From the NCBI RefSeq assembly GCF_028476545.1, contig NW_026732584.1:67501-131500 (forward strand): a stretch of DNA of 64,000 nucleotides. Direction: 5' to 3'. The notes beneath the pieces are model-generated. The model had not been told where the DNA came from. It was given only the letters and a program-made list of their open reading frames with translations, and did no database searches. Below are positions 13,448 to 25,468 of this stretch, one piece after another. This DNA comes from Physella acuta. Taxonomy: Eukaryota; Mollusca; Gastropoda; Physidae. The stretch's first letter is position 1. Each line of letters opens with the position of its first letter. Position numbers and translations under genes: made by a program.

Positions 13448-14846
13448 CTTGGTAAGCTTCTTAGGGAGTTTGGTTTTTTAAATAGATTTGGTTGTAGTTG
13501 TCATTGGTTTGGTTGTACTTGTTGGTCTGGTTGTAGCTGTAGCTGATTTAGCTGAAGTTGTTGTCCCTATAGCTTTTATTGGTGTAGTTGAAGTAGTGGT
13601 TTGTTTTGTTGTGTATGCTGTAGTTTTAGTAGTAAATTATGTTGCTTTCCTTGTGGTTGTTGTTGGTTTGGTTGTAGTTGTGTTTGGTTTGGCTAAAGTT
13701 GTTGTTGATTTAGTTGTCGTTGTAGTTGGCTTTATTGCTGTTGTAGTTGATTTCAATGTAGTTGTTGTTGGTTTGGTTGTAGTTGGTGTGGTTGTAGTTG
13801 TTATTAGTTTAGTTATTGTTGTTGTTGGTTTTATTGTGGTTGTAGTTGGTTTGACTGTAGTTGTTGTTGTCTTCATTGCAGTTGTTGTTGGTTGGGTTGT
13901 AGTTGGTATGGTTGTAGATGTTGTTAGTTTAGTTGTGGTTGTAATTGGTTTTAATGTAGTTGTTTTTGGTTTTGTTGTAGTTGGTATTGTTGTAATTGTT
14001 GTTAGTTTAGTAGTTGTTGTAGTTGGAATTGTAGCAGTTGTTTTGTTTTGGTTGTAGTTGATTTACTTGAAGTTGTTGTTTGTTTTGTTGTAGTTGTTGT
14101 TTTGGTTGTACTTGGTATGATTGTAGTTGTTGTTAGTTTAGTTACAGTTGTGTTTGGTTTGGCTAAAGTTGTTGTCAATTTAGTTGTCATTGTAGTGGGT
14201 TTTATTGTTGTTGTAGTAGATTTCATGGTAGTTGTTGTTGGTTTAGTTGTAGTTGGTGTGGTTGTAGTTGTTGTTAGTTTAGTTATTGTTGTAGTTGGTT
14301 TTGTTGTGGTTGTAGTTGGTTTGACTGTAGTTGTTGTTGTTTTGGTCGAGTTGTTGTTGGTTTTGTTGTAGTTGGTATGGTTGTATTAGTTGTTAGTTTA
14401 GTTGCTGTTGTTGCTGGTATTGTTGTAGTTGGTTTTGTTGTAGTTGGTATGGTTAAAGTTGTTGTTAGTTTAGTTGCTGTTCTAGTTGGAATTGTTGTAG
14501 TTGGTTTTGTTGTGGTTGAAGTTGGTTTGACTGAAGTTGTTGTTGGTTTCGTTGTAGATGTTGTTTTGGTTGCAGTTGTTTTTAGTTTAGTTGTTGTTGT
14601 GGTTGTGGTTGTAGTTGTTATTGTTGTAGTTGGTTTTGTTGTGGTTGTAGTTGTAATTGGTTTAGATGTACTTGATGTTTTTGTAGTTGTTGTTTGTGGT
14701 ATAGTTGTGGTGGTTAACATTGTGGTTGTGGTACTAGTTGGTTTGGTCGTACTTGTTGTCTGTGGACTTGTAGTTTGATGAGTTGTAGTTGTTTGTTGTA
14801 CTGAAGCTGTTGTTGTTTTGGTTGTGGTTGTCTGCATTGTTACCAT
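13448..14846 (-). repeat. Thr-rich mucin-like repeat tract
   Basis: About 1.35 kb of short repeats whose minus strand is ACA/ACT/ACC with Lys and Pro codons (TTTTKPTTT type), the composition of an O-glycosylated mucin stalk. The Thr frame changes at least twice: one 187-codon block is followed by blocks in the other two frames. Segments 13670-13875 and 14145-14350 are close duplicates about 480 bp apart. A donor-like CCAAG|GTAAAT closes it at 13448. The acceptor is unclear, as is the phase link to the exon at 15912. Plus-strand Val-rich frames over it are shadows. Confidence 0.65.
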
Positions 14847-14960
14847 TGTCTTTCCCTTAATACAGTGTTTGACAAAAAAAAGTAATGTGGTGAGAAAGCA
14901 ACAATTATAATTAAGCTATTAGCATGTTAAAAACTATTCAACAAAGGAGCACTTAAAGTG

Positions 14961-15072
<112 letters not shown>

Positions 15073-15765
15073 CCAGTATAGTAGACATTATTGGAGAAAA
15101 AAGGTCATTTTAGTTTAGTCACTTTTAGTTTCATATCATGCATTAACCTACCAGTGGAACATGCACGTTGGAATATGCTGCAGCATTTTGGCTGTTTCTA
15201 GCATACATGGCTAAGTGTCACATTTATTAATGATAGTTATTTTGATAAGTTTTATCCGTGACATTTTTTGAGACTATTTAACCTAGGCATATTGTCACGG
15301 TTAGTGTTGTCTTTTAGGTCAGTTAAGTCCAAGCTAATTTTAATTCACTGCCTGAAATCTAGTACTGGATTTTGATAAAACAAATATGCAATATAGATTT
15401 CCATTTGTTTAAAAATAATTTAAATTTAATAAATAATGTAATAGACAATACTCACATTAGGCATTCCACATATTCTTGATAATTTTAAATGTAATTGATA
15501 CACTCATTCCTTGATGTATTTGTCATTGCTGTTATGGTTAAATTTATAAAACAAAAGGTGTTAAAATTCGTTTATGATTAGTATTGTTTACAATAATAAT
15601 TAACTTATTGTTTTGGACTTGTTTAATCACTTGTATCTGCATGTTTGTGTTTGCACATTAACTAAATGTTAAGTTGTCAATAGATATGTTAAGAAAATGT
15701 TTTGCTAGTAGTACCAAAAAGGTGTTGATAAAATACTTAAAGCACTCATTAAAATATGCTAAATT

Positions 15766-15767
<2 letters not shown>

Positions 15768-15851
<84 letters not shown>

Positions 15852-15856
15852 TATAT
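15768..15856. repeat. (CA)n(TA)n microsatellite
   Basis: A CA run passing into TA, directly downstream of the 15912-16034 exon donor. Confidence 0.95.
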
Positions 15857-15911
15857 AATTGAAATAATTGGAATAATTGAAAAATTACAGATAAAAAAGA
15901 GACTAGCTCAC

Positions 15912-16034
15912 CAATGCATACAACATTATTAGTGCTAAGTATAAAGCCAATGTTACAAAAACATTGAGCTGTTCCATTTATAACTGTACATCCGTAACTG
16001 CAGCTTAAATTAGAATTGATGTATGGATCCACTG
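15912..16034 (-). CDS. EGF-like exon 10 of the mucin-like gene
   Basis: Acceptor TTTTCTAG, donor ATTG|GTGAGC, 123 nt, phase 1-1. It encodes VDPYINSNLSCSYGC, a Cys-x-Cys pair and a closing Cys. The position expected for the first EGF Cys is Tyr (VDPY), so one disulphide is probably lost. No stops. Confidence 0.65.
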
Positions 16035-16729
16035 CTAGAAAATATAAAATATATATTTGTCAAAAATATATCATATTCAGATTAAATGTTTAGTCTTTTA
16101 AATGTAAAGCTCAAAGATTTGAATAATATTTTGACCTAAATTCTAAATATTTCAGATTCATTGACAATTAGTCTCTAGTTTGATTTATAAAATTTTAAAA
16201 ATTAACAATAATAATTAATGACTAGATTGATTTTAGTTTTATCCTAAAATTTTAAAATTTTTTATTCAGTAACTTTAATATAGATGCATAATGTGAGACT
16301 TAATTGGTAGTATACCATTTAATTAATGATCTTTTTTTAAAAAAAAAGACATTATTAAGAATATAACCTTTAATTTTATTACAACTTTATTTTTTTGTTA
16401 CTTTAATTACAGTGGTACCGCAATAGAATGTTAAAACTGATCATATTCAATGTAAATGCACTTTTCAAAACCATTTTATTTTTTTTGTACTTGTTTTATT
16501 TTATTTTTTAAATAAATCATTTATAAATATGATTTTAAAATAAAAAAAAAACAACACTTTAAAACAAATTGCATGGGGGGGGGGGGGGTAATAGATTCAT
16601 GAAATTTCAATTAATTTTATTAGGTAAAACCGCTCTTATCTTTGAGTTAATTTGCATATTAGCAAGGTTAAGGAATAAATTTGTATCTCAAAGTATTACT
16701 GTATTTATAAATTAAATGTTTAAAATTAC
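16035..16729. other. Intron between EGF exons
   Basis: AT-rich intron with a poly-G run at about 16576. No other element was seen. Confidence 0.6.
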
Positions 16730-16858
16730 CATCTTTTTCACATGTCTTTCTGTCATCCTTTTATCTATAACCAGGATAACAGTCACAGTAGCTACTCCCT
16801 GGAACATTCAAACAGATCTGCTCACAGCCAGATTGGCCATTATTACATTCATCTATAT
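16730..16858 (-). pseudogene. Calcium-binding EGF exon 9 with an in-frame TAA
   Basis: Acceptor ATGCCTGCAG, donor GATG|GTAATT, 129 nt, phase 1-1. It reads DIDECNNGQSGCEQIC, then NVPG, C-x-C and PGYR, a TAA at 16761-16763, and then KDDRKTCEKD. The stop stands where cbEGF domains usually have Leu or a similar residue. All six cysteines and the DxDE calcium motif are intact. Confidence 0.75.
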
Positions 16859-17151
16859 CTGCAGGCATAAAATAAATAAAAAATTATGTATTCATGAAAT
16901 TTATTTTTTCAATTTGATGTATCAACAATTGAGGACAATGTTTAAGTTCAATTTATAATATTTGAACAGTTATTGCAATTACACACTATAGACCTTCATT
17001 GTAAAATACTCATCTAATATTTACTGTCAGTCCATATTCGTATGATACATATAAACTAAATAGTCGGCCAATGCGCTTCCTATCTAACTTAGAAAATATT
17101 TTTAAACAATAAAAATCCCTCAGATTTGGCAATCCTATTACAGACATGTAA

Positions 17152-17660
17152 AGGGTCGGCGTGGTCGAGTCGGTAAAGCTCATGGTTGCTAAACCGAAAA
17201 AGTCTCGAGTTCGAACCCTCGGGCAGATGAGGCTCGTTAGCTGGGGACAACCACTCTTCTAGGAGAGACGACTCCAAAATTAAACAACTGCTGCCTTGTA
17301 GTTTGTTCTTGGTTGGACAAAGTGTCACAGCCTTTTTGTGTGACTGGGTTCACGTTATAAACTAAAAGGAAATACCAACCACATTACTGGAGATTTCACA
17401 ATTTTATTAATATTAGATCTACATATTCAGAATATACTCCATAATAAACTCCACTTTCATTTCGTCATCTTTCTTGTTTTCCCGCCTTCTACCTCTCGCT
17501 TCCTTTCCTTTCACGCATGCGCACACCCACCCTATATTTATATTTTATCTCGCCTTATTATTACACACACTCGCAACATACATTCATATACATTTAACTG
17601 TTATACAAAGGCTATGGAAGCAAATCCAAAAAGAAAAGCAGGCTGAAATCGGAATCAATG
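17152..17660 (+). mobile_element. tRNA-derived SINE-A, split by an LTR-like insertion
   Basis: The head GGTCGGCGTGGTCGAGTCGG and the B box GAGTTCGAACCC are RNA polymerase III promoter boxes derived from a tRNA. The body ends GCAAATCCAAAAAGAAAAGC, as in the 6290 copy. A 283-bp insertion at 17323-17605 separates the halves. Confidence 0.78.
17323..17605 (+). mobile_element. Small solo-LTR-like insertion (fossil)
   Basis: A 283-bp insertion inside a SINE, beginning TGTCACAGCC and flanked by the 5-bp duplication CAAAG (17318-17322 and 17606-17610). It contains an AATAAA-type signal and a TATA-like stretch. Size and 5-bp TSD fit a solo LTR. The family is not assigned, no coding region is present, and it is younger than the SINE. 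Confidence 0.5.
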
Positions 17661-17699
17661 GCCTCAATGGCTCATAACCAGTTGAAACGTAACGCTTAA

Positions 17700-17798
17700 T
17701 TGTGTTGGAGGGGTGGTTGAGTCGGCAAAAAGCTCATGGTTGATAAATTCGAACCAAGTCTCGAGTTCAAACCCACTAGCAGATAAATCTCGATCCTA
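17700..17798 (+). mobile_element. tRNA-derived SINE-A fragment
   Basis: The tRNA-like head GGTGGTTGAGTCGGCAAAAA and B box GAGTTCAAACCC without the SINE body. It abuts the donor side of EGF exon 8. Confidence 0.65.
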
Positions 17799-17817
17799 CT
17801 AATGTTTTTAAACTTAC

Positions 17818-17937
17818 AATCACACTTGTGATTATCTTTGCTGTTTATCTTGTAACCAGGATGACAACTACAGGTAAACCTTCCAACACTGTTACTACAG
17901 TTCTGTGAGCAAATATTTTCCTTGCATTCATCAACAT
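17818..17937 (-). CDS. Calcium-binding EGF exon 8 of the mucin-like gene
   Basis: Acceptor TTGTTCAG, donor GATT|GTAAGT, 120 nt, phase 1-1. It reads DVDECKENICSQNC, then a Cys-x-Cys pair, PGYKI and a closing Cys. Complete cbEGF with no stops. Confidence 0.8.
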
Positions 17938-18388
17938 CTGAACAAACAAAAAATCTTTGCATTATTTTTTAATAAACAAAAAAATTAATATACTAAATTT
18001 TATATTAGGTTTTAAGAAGCATAAACAACAAAGCTACACCTAGTTTTGACCATTTTTGTCTAGCTTGCCTCCACAACTCTAGACTTAAATTTCCCCTTGT
18101 GTTCTAACTGAATCACCTTCCCCATCATTCACTCAAGTTTAATTATGGGTACATAAATCTATTTACTAACTGAATAACTTAAAACTATTTGAAATATAGA
18201 ATGAACTTTAACAAATTTGTTAAGCCATTAACTCTTACAAATGTTTAAAATGACATAAAATTTATTAAATTTAATTTTGCTTTTTTTGAAAGTTGATATA
18301 TTTAACAGTGAGTGTAATAACAAACAAAAAAAAAACAATAAAAATACATAAAATCTGACTATATTACTGTTTAACTAATTTTAATTAC

Positions 18389-19313
<925 letters not shown>

Positions 19314-19440
19314 CTGATTTTTTCAATAAAAAATAATTAATTGAAGATTTAAAATGTAACCATTCACATTTGTTTTTATTATTTTAATCAGTAAATAATA
19401 CCAAACTTGAGAATGAAATGAGTTATTAAAATATCATCAC

Positions 19441-19569
19441 CTGTTTTTATTTCAACACATGTATTATTTGCATGTTTATAACCAGAAAAACATGAACAAT
19501 TAAATTTCCCTGGCATGTTGATACATATTTGATCACAGTTATCTAACTTGTTAGCACACTCATCAATGT
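19441..19569 (-). CDS. Calcium-binding EGF exon 6 of the mucin-like gene
   Basis: Acceptor ACTTTTAG, donor ACAG|GTGATG, 129 nt, phase 1-1. It reads DIDECANKLDNCDQIC, NMPGKFNCSC, SGYKH and a closing Cys. Complete and open. Confidence 0.82.
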
Positions 19570-19858
19570 CTAAAAGTCAACAAAATTGAACAATGCATAT
19601 TACAGCAAGAATAAATTATATCAAATCTTGGATTTAATTGTAGAGAATACTATTGAATTTTAGATGGGAATTGTTCATAGGTTAATACTAACATTTTTAC
19701 ACTAAATCAGCATAGATAATTTATGTTACCCTATCATGTATTAATACATAGTTGTAAGCTCCTCTTTATAAATAATAGATTTGTAGTGTGTTCTTATTGC
19801 AGAACAGCTATTTCATACCTAAATAGGAGTGGATTTTGAAGCTATAAAAACTACTTAC

Positions 19859-19975
19859 CTACACAAGTGTTGTTAATATTTTGGTAACCTTTAGGACAGT
19901 GGCATACAAAGCTACCAAATGTATTTTCACAGTCAGCAAAAGAATCACATGGTGATGTTTGACATTCATCAAAGT
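19859..19975 (-). CDS. Calcium-binding EGF exon 5 of the mucin-like gene
   Basis: Acceptor ATTAACAG, donor GTAG|GTAAGT, 117 nt, phase 1-1. It reads [16 protein letters not shown], then [15 protein letters not shown] and a closing Cys. Complete cbEGF, open. Confidence 0.82.
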   Translation of the reverse strand, partial: TLMNVKHHHVILLLTVKIHLVALYATVLKVTKILTTLV

Positions 19976-20412
19976 CTGTTAATATAATTGTTTTTTTCAA
20001 ACAGACTTAATAAATATTAAATTTAACAATTATTATAAACAGTACATGCTATACGATTATTATAGAACTTGTTTATTTTACATTACTAAACATGTTTATT
20101 CTAAATAATTTAAACTTCAATTTTACTTATTCTATTTATTTGATAAATATTGGTTATAACACTTGTAAAAGGGAAAAGATATGCATTCTTTCAAGTATTT
20201 TTTTGCAGTTTATTTTCTGCTAGAATCATTTAAAAAGTCCACATTTTTGGAAGAGTTACTTATTCAAACACTTGGTAGCACTTGTAAATATAGAATAAAA
20301 GGTTACTATTTGTTATTAATTTTTTTCACACTGATTTACATTATATTACACCTAATACTAATAATGTACTTCTATAATTCATAAACAAAAACAATATATA
20401 AGAAAATCATAC

Positions 20413-20574
20413 CTTCACACTTGGTTTTAGCAATGCTAAGATTAAATCCAACAGGGCATTTTACACAGTTAAAAAATAGTCCATTTTCGTGTTCTAAATT
20501 ATGTGTAATATTTACACATCCTAATGGGCAAGGATTCGAAGCACAGCCATCACTAACTTCTTCACAATCAGCTC
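20413..20574 (-). CDS. Cys-rich/EGF exon 4 of the mucin-like gene
   Basis: Acceptor TTTTACTAG, donor GAAG|GTATGA, 162 nt, phase 1-1. It reads ADCEEVSDGCASNPC, then a Cys-rich stretch with CPVGFNLS. It continues the EGF begun in exon 3 and opens the next one. Open throughout. Confidence 0.75.
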
Positions 20575-20733
20575 CTAGTAAAAGTTAACATGATTTAAGA
20601 AAAATCTAGTCTTAAACTACATTTTTTAAAGTAAATGCCTATTACATTATTACTTGTTTAAAAGTTAATTTTGAAGATAAAAAAAATGTTTTGAATAGAA
20701 TTGAAAAAAAAATAGTATCAATCATCAACATGC

Positions 20734-20900
20734 CTGCATGGCCAGAGTTACGGTTGCAGGTTGCATATGAGAAGTAAGGAGATGAGGTAGGTCTGGTAAC
20801 AGAAAAGTTACATGATCCTTGATTACTGCAACCAGTACAGAGAGTAAGAGACAACGGGAAAACTTCTGACTGCAGGTTTTTATCATCAACAGCTGTTATT
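20734..20900 (-). CDS. Exon 3 of the mucin-like gene, with a GC donor
   Basis: Acceptor TTTTCTCCCACAG. The downstream junction fits only if a GC donor is used, ATGCAG|GCATGT, giving 167 nt in phase 2-1 and joining to the next exon as GHAGADCEE. It reads ITAVDDKNLQSEVFPLSL, then CTGCSNQGSC and YATC, the pattern that precedes the EGF in MUC4/mesh-like proteins. The first Cys of the usual Cys-x-Cys appears as Arg. Confidence 0.65.
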
Positions 20901-21159
20901 CTGTGGGAGAAAATAGAACATATTTTATTAACAATTTTAAAAAAATGTTTTGTTATCATACTGCAATAATATAAATTGAAAATATTTAACATGTATGTTA
21001 TAACGAGGAAAGAAAAATTATGTAAAAGTGCTTTTTAAAAAAAAATGTATTAAAAGATCACCCTAAGGAAAAATGTAATTGAAATTCATTTTAAAAAATA
21101 TTGCAAGTGGATATTTTTTTCAATATGTTAATAGGTTCAAATTAAGAAAACCAACGTAC

Positions 21160-21388
21160 CCTATTATTATTGGAATAAGATCTGTAATTATAAATATAAA
21201 GCTGGATGTTGCATCATGTGTTGCAGTGCTTTGCTCATGTTGCGTTTCAGTATAATTTACATTTGTTAGCACTATAAAGTGTGTTATGTTCCCATCAATA
21301 TCAAAGCCACTGGCATTAAGGTAAAAAGGTTTATTTCTATATACTTCAAAACATGTTTGGTTTAGTTTAATAAGTGGTCCTTGATTTG
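21160..21388 (-). CDS. Exon 2 of the mucin-like gene, extracellular module
   Basis: Acceptor ATTTTTTACAG, donor TAGG|GTACGT, 229 nt, phase 1 in and phase 2 out, consistent with both neighbours. It reads NQGPLIKLNQTCFEVYRN, then ASGFDIDGN with N-glycosylation sites. The D-x-DG-x pattern resembles the beta-sandwich region between VWD and EGF modules in mucin-like proteins. Open throughout. Confidence 0.7.
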
Positions 21389-21495
21389 CTGTAAAAAATA
21401 TTAAAATTAAATATAAGTGTAATTTCTGAAAATAATATAGAAGTATTTAATTATTATTAAATATAAGTGTTTTTTCTTAAAACAACATAGAAATA

Positions 21496-21882
21496 TCTAT
21501 ATATATAATTCTCTTCTGGGATCAGTTAGAAAACAAGCTGCAAGCGCGCCTTTGCAGTCCCCTCTCTTCCTCTCTATCACTACCACCCCCACCCCACCCC
21601 CACATTATCTGGAGAGCGGTGTTCACTCTGTTTACATTTTACAATCATAGAGACGGGTTTGGTGACGGCTATTAGGGGCAGATAATTTAGTTTGAAACGA
21701 TTTTAAACTGAGAGGAGGTTACTAAGAGGAGGCTGCTTTCACGTGGGGGGGGGGGGTAGTGTTTTTAAGCAAATATTTTCAATGGCAGCATTGGTACTGT
21801 CGAATTCACAAATTATAAATTACTGAAAAGTAGAAAAAAAAACAACTAAATAGCGGCGTATGATACGCAGCGGGTCGGCTCG
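21496..21882 (+). mobile_element. Helitron-like non-autonomous element
   Basis: Starts TCTATATATATAATTCTCTT after an A. It ends with the hairpin GCGTATGATACGC followed by AGCGGGTCGGCTCG and a T. The layout matches a Helitron (5' TC, subterminal hairpin, no TSD), although the last four bases are CTCG rather than CTRR. It lies in the intron between exons 1 and 2 of the mucin-like gene. Confidence 0.5.
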
Positions 21883-21990
21883 TTTATTTTATTAGAGATA
21901 AAACCACATAAAACCAAATATCTAAAAAGAAGCAATCTTAGTTTTTTTATTGTAATATTATATAAAAACTATGAAAAGCAACATGTTTAC

Positions 21991-22242
21991 CCATATTGAT
22001 GGAGTCCATTATAAACTGATCCGCTACTGTTTATGAATGTTTTGCTAAACTTTAATTTAAAGTTGAAATGTAATCGTAAATACATGGTATTTTAAATGTT
22101 CCATTACATAGTGTGTTGAAATAATTTGTCATTGTCTTATCTAGGTCATCATAAAATAAAAGATTGTTATTTGGATAAGAAAAAGTTGATGTGTTTTGTC
22201 CATAGGCATTCTGGAATAAACTTTCTGATTGGGTTATTGCCC
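21991..22242 (-). pseudogene. Exon 1 (visible) of the mucin-like gene, with two TAA codons
   Basis: Acceptor TTTCTTTTTCAG, donor ATGG|GTAAAC, 252 nt, phase 1-1. It reads AITQSESLFQNAYGQNTS, then FYDDL, TLCNGT and CIYDYISTLN. This matches the SLF...CG...CLFDY linker after the VWD domain in MUC4, SUSD2 and mesh. Two TAA codons lie 21 nt apart in frame at 22052-22054 and 22031-22033, and the frame stays open after each. CAA-to-TAA changes would explain both. Confidence 0.65.
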
Positions 22243-22270
22243 CTGAAAAAGAAATCATTTAGTAATCTGA

Positions 22271-22277
<7 letters not shown>

Positions 22278-22334
<57 letters not shown>
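22278..22334. repeat. (TA)n microsatellite
   Basis: A TA array just upstream of the acceptor of the linker exon. Confidence 0.95.
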
Positions 22335-22340
<6 letters not shown>

Positions 22341-22417
22341 GGATCCCAAAAGCTTTGAGTGGGGCTCTTTGTCTAGTTCTGTCGCTGCATGGTTACGTGT
22401 AGCTGTAACGTCTAGCA

Positions 22418-24152
22418 CAGTGGTTCCCAAGCTTTTTCGAATGGCGACCCCCTTTTATAAAAAGTAAGTGACCCGCGACCCCCATACAATTAAAAAGCCG
22501 AAATTAGTATGGAATTTAATAAGCACTAAAATAAGATTTTCTAGTAGACTTTAAATATGAACTACTCTTGATAACTATTTTAATAGCATGACAAAAATTA
22601 CATACTATTCACTAAACCTTCGGTTTTTAATTTTTAAAAATTTTGTTAACGCCAACCTATGTCATTATAATTATCTTAATTTTGTTTTTAATCGAAGAAT
22701 TGTGTTGAAAATATATTCTCGAAAAGTCAATCAATTTTACGTTTGGGTATGAATGGTGAATACTGCACCAAAATTGTGTCTGCAGTTTTTCATCTTACGC
22801 GGAATCATTCTGCAAATCAAAGAATTCATCTTGTAATTCACCGGGAATGCTGGCAACATCAAGGTAAGAAGAGAATGGGTAATGCGTAAATGCAGATTCT
22901 TCTTTTTTCAACTCAGAGAAACAGCGATGCAGTTCGTTTTCAAGAGATTCAAGATGCCCAGAAATCGCTTCTTTCAGAATTTTAATTAACTCACAATCAG
23001 ATTCATCTACCACACCGCAGTTTCTCAAATTTACAATATTTACAAGATTTATTTTCTTTACCGATTTTGCAGCTTTGATAAAAATGCCCCATATTATCAT
23101 GGAAAGTTATAATATTCGTTCATTTTCCCTGAAGCTTCAGGTTAAGCTTATCTTGATGTTCGAACACATCTGCTAGGTATGATACTCTCTCCAACCACTC
23201 TATGTCGTTTTAAGAATACAAAAAAGTCTTGTTTCCTTTGCACTTCCAAGAACAATTTGATTTCAGATTTCAATTCAAAAACACAATTTACAGCATTTCG
23301 TTTGACAGCCAGCGTACTGTGGTGTAGAAGAGCAGAACCTCGTAATCTATATTAATGTTTTTGCTCAGTTCTTTGAAGGCTCCAGATTTTATATAATTTA
23401 CGACTTATACAAGCAATGGACTCTTGATGTCGATTGGTTAGGGCAGTGGTTAGGGAGCTAAATCTTTTCTGTTTTCTGAAAGCCCGATTTTGAGCTAAAC
23501 ATAGATGGCGCACCATCCGTACAAACCCTCACCGCCGTTCTAACCCATTTTAATCATCCAGTTTAAAAAAAAAAGTATTTATTTTCTCCATGCTATCTTC
23601 ACAAATGAGCAACTCTTCTTTGCTATCATCCGCATGAATAAAGACACAGACCAGCAACTGCGAACACGAACTCACGTCTGTTGATTTATAAACTTGAAAA
23701 GCAAACAATGGTGAAAGCTTAATTTCGATAACAATGTGTTATTTAACATGTACGTACATGCAGCGTTTGATGAGATTTTCTCGCGACTTCACTTGATGCT
23801 TGCACTAGTGCTGGTGAAAACTTTCTGTTCGATCAAGTTGCTGGCGTTTGCAGCTAGCTTCTTACCGACGATGAACTCCATATATTTTTTGGTGTGTTCC
23901 GAATGACTCGTCTCAAATGACGTTTTAGTTTTGAAGATTTCGTAGATTCGTGACTGACAACTTTGTACAGTGCGCTTTGTTTCTTCTAAATTACATTTCC
24001 AGTGATGTTAATGAAGTCGACTTTCAAAAAAATTATTCTAAATATTTATGTTTTGTTTCAAATTACTAAGGTTTAGTATACCACTTGGCGACCCCCCAGA
24101 AAGACCTTCGCGACCCCCACGAGGGTCGCGACCCCCAGGTTGGGAACCCGTG
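22418..24152 (-). mobile_element. Degraded hAT transposon, ZBED5-like
   Basis: Ends CAGTGGTTCCCAAGC and, inverted, CACGGGTTCCCAACC. A perfect 8-bp TSD, GTCTAGCA, lies at 22410-22417 and 24153-24160. The minus strand at 22795-23100 still encodes a transposase tract (LKEAISGHLESLENELHRCF, then ASIPGELQDEFFDLQND) characteristic of hAT proteins related to ZBED5 and SCAND3/FAM200. Further short matches lie towards 24.0 kb. Frames are broken throughout, so it is inactive. Confidence 0.85.
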
Positions 24153-24195
24153 GTCTAGCAAATGTGTATCAACAGATGGCAACGTAATTTGACTG

Positions 24196-25460
24196 CAGAG
24201 TTTCTTCCAGGCATCTCTTCGGGGGGGGGGGGGGGGCGAACGAAATGAAATTTATATAATTCTTGTATTCTGGCTTTGTTCAGTTGATTAGAGACATCTA
24301 GTAATCCAAGAAAAGTTCATAGTACATATATAGTACAAAAATAGTTCACTTTGTTGATTCCAAAAAGTTGAAAAAAATTCAAAATAGTTCTAGTAGCCTG
24401 TTACAGAGTAGAAATTTGTCCAGTTTTAGATAAGACATCTTTAGGAACAGTTTAGGAACAGTTACAAAAATAAACTTGATCTGCTAAATCCAAAAAAACT
24501 TGAACAGCTAATCCATATAGAAAAAACTTGAACAGCTAAATCCAAACAGTAGAAAAGAAACACTAAGACTTGATCGGCTAAATCCAAACAGAAAAAACAC
24601 ACAGACGATATTTACTCGACATTGGTGAGACAATATCGAAATAAGGTGATAAAAATTATCACGTTGATGACTTGACTTGAACAAGACGTCTGACTTGACT
24701 ACAGCAACCCTTCTGACTTGAGTGTAGATAGATGACTTTCAAGAACTTGACGTACTTGGTAAACAGTGGAAGACCACAGACTGTAATATCTCCATTTCTG
24801 ACATATGTAGCACCAATTCTTCAACCACTTGTGACATCATAAGTAACAGTAATACAATGTAGCAACATCACTTTATTGCCTCCACTTCTGACACCATATG
24901 TAACAACATGGATTCTTTGTTGTTGTGGGTTAGCTTTCATACAGGAACACGAGCAACAGTGGCAACTTGAAATGACAACTTTATTTACACTATGTACAGA
25001 TAAATCCGTGGTACATCCATATTTGAAGATCAACTGATATAGGTACAAATAATAATCACAACTCCAAGTCATGGAGACATCTTACATTCACTGCCATCGT
25101 TCCAGTCCCAAGTCCTAGCACACAACACCCGTTCACCTTTCGCTCCCTCTTTTATTCACCACTTTCTCTCCCCTTACGTCAATGAGCGATCTCACCCAAA
25201 AACACGTAAAAACACATGACGATCGCTCAGACAGTCCTTCCGCTAGCCAGGTACTCTTCATTCATGCAAAACACAATATAATAAAGATACATAATTATAC
25301 AGTCTGTGACAATAATTTATATAGAAAATATATACTTTGAACAGTGTCCGCCCCCCCCCCCCCACCGAAGAAAATCTACCGCCCCCTCCCCCCCCCCCCC
25401 CCAAATTTTCAAGTGCCCCCCCCCCCCCCCCCTGGAGAAAAAAGTCTGGAAGCAACACTG
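24196..25460. mobile_element. Short hAT-like element family 1, split by an insertion
   Basis: Ends CAGAGTTTCTTCCAGGCATC and AAGTCTGGAAGCAACACTG with a perfect 8-bp TSD, TTTGACTG, at 24188-24195 and 25461-25468. Comparison with 8080-8282 shows that everything between 24261 and 25311 is foreign. The original element was about 210 bp. Confidence 0.85.
24261..25311 (-). mobile_element. Solo-LTR-like insertion (fossil, 1051 bp)
   Basis: Interrupts a family-1 element with a 5-bp duplication, ATAAT, at 24256-24260 and 25312-25316. Read on the minus strand it begins TGTCACAGAC and holds AATAAA-type signals. No coding domains were seen. Length and TSD size fit a solo LTR of unassigned family. The opposite terminus is not a perfect CA. 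It is younger than its host element. Confidence 0.5.
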
Positions 25461-25468
25461 TTTGACTG

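Noticed and set aside
13488-14778. Long Val-rich open frames on the plus strand
   Set aside because: They are the complement of the ACA/ACC-rich mucin-like tract. A poly-Val protein of this form has no start, domain or splice support.
17152-17235. tRNA gene (Leu-like) on the plus strand
   Set aside because: A and B boxes are present, but the cloverleaf is imperfect and the sequence continues into a body shared with 6.3 kb, so it is a SINE head.
22795-23100. Host ZBED5/SCAND3-like gene
   Set aside because: It lies inside an element with hAT ends and a perfect TSD, and the frame is broken on both sides.
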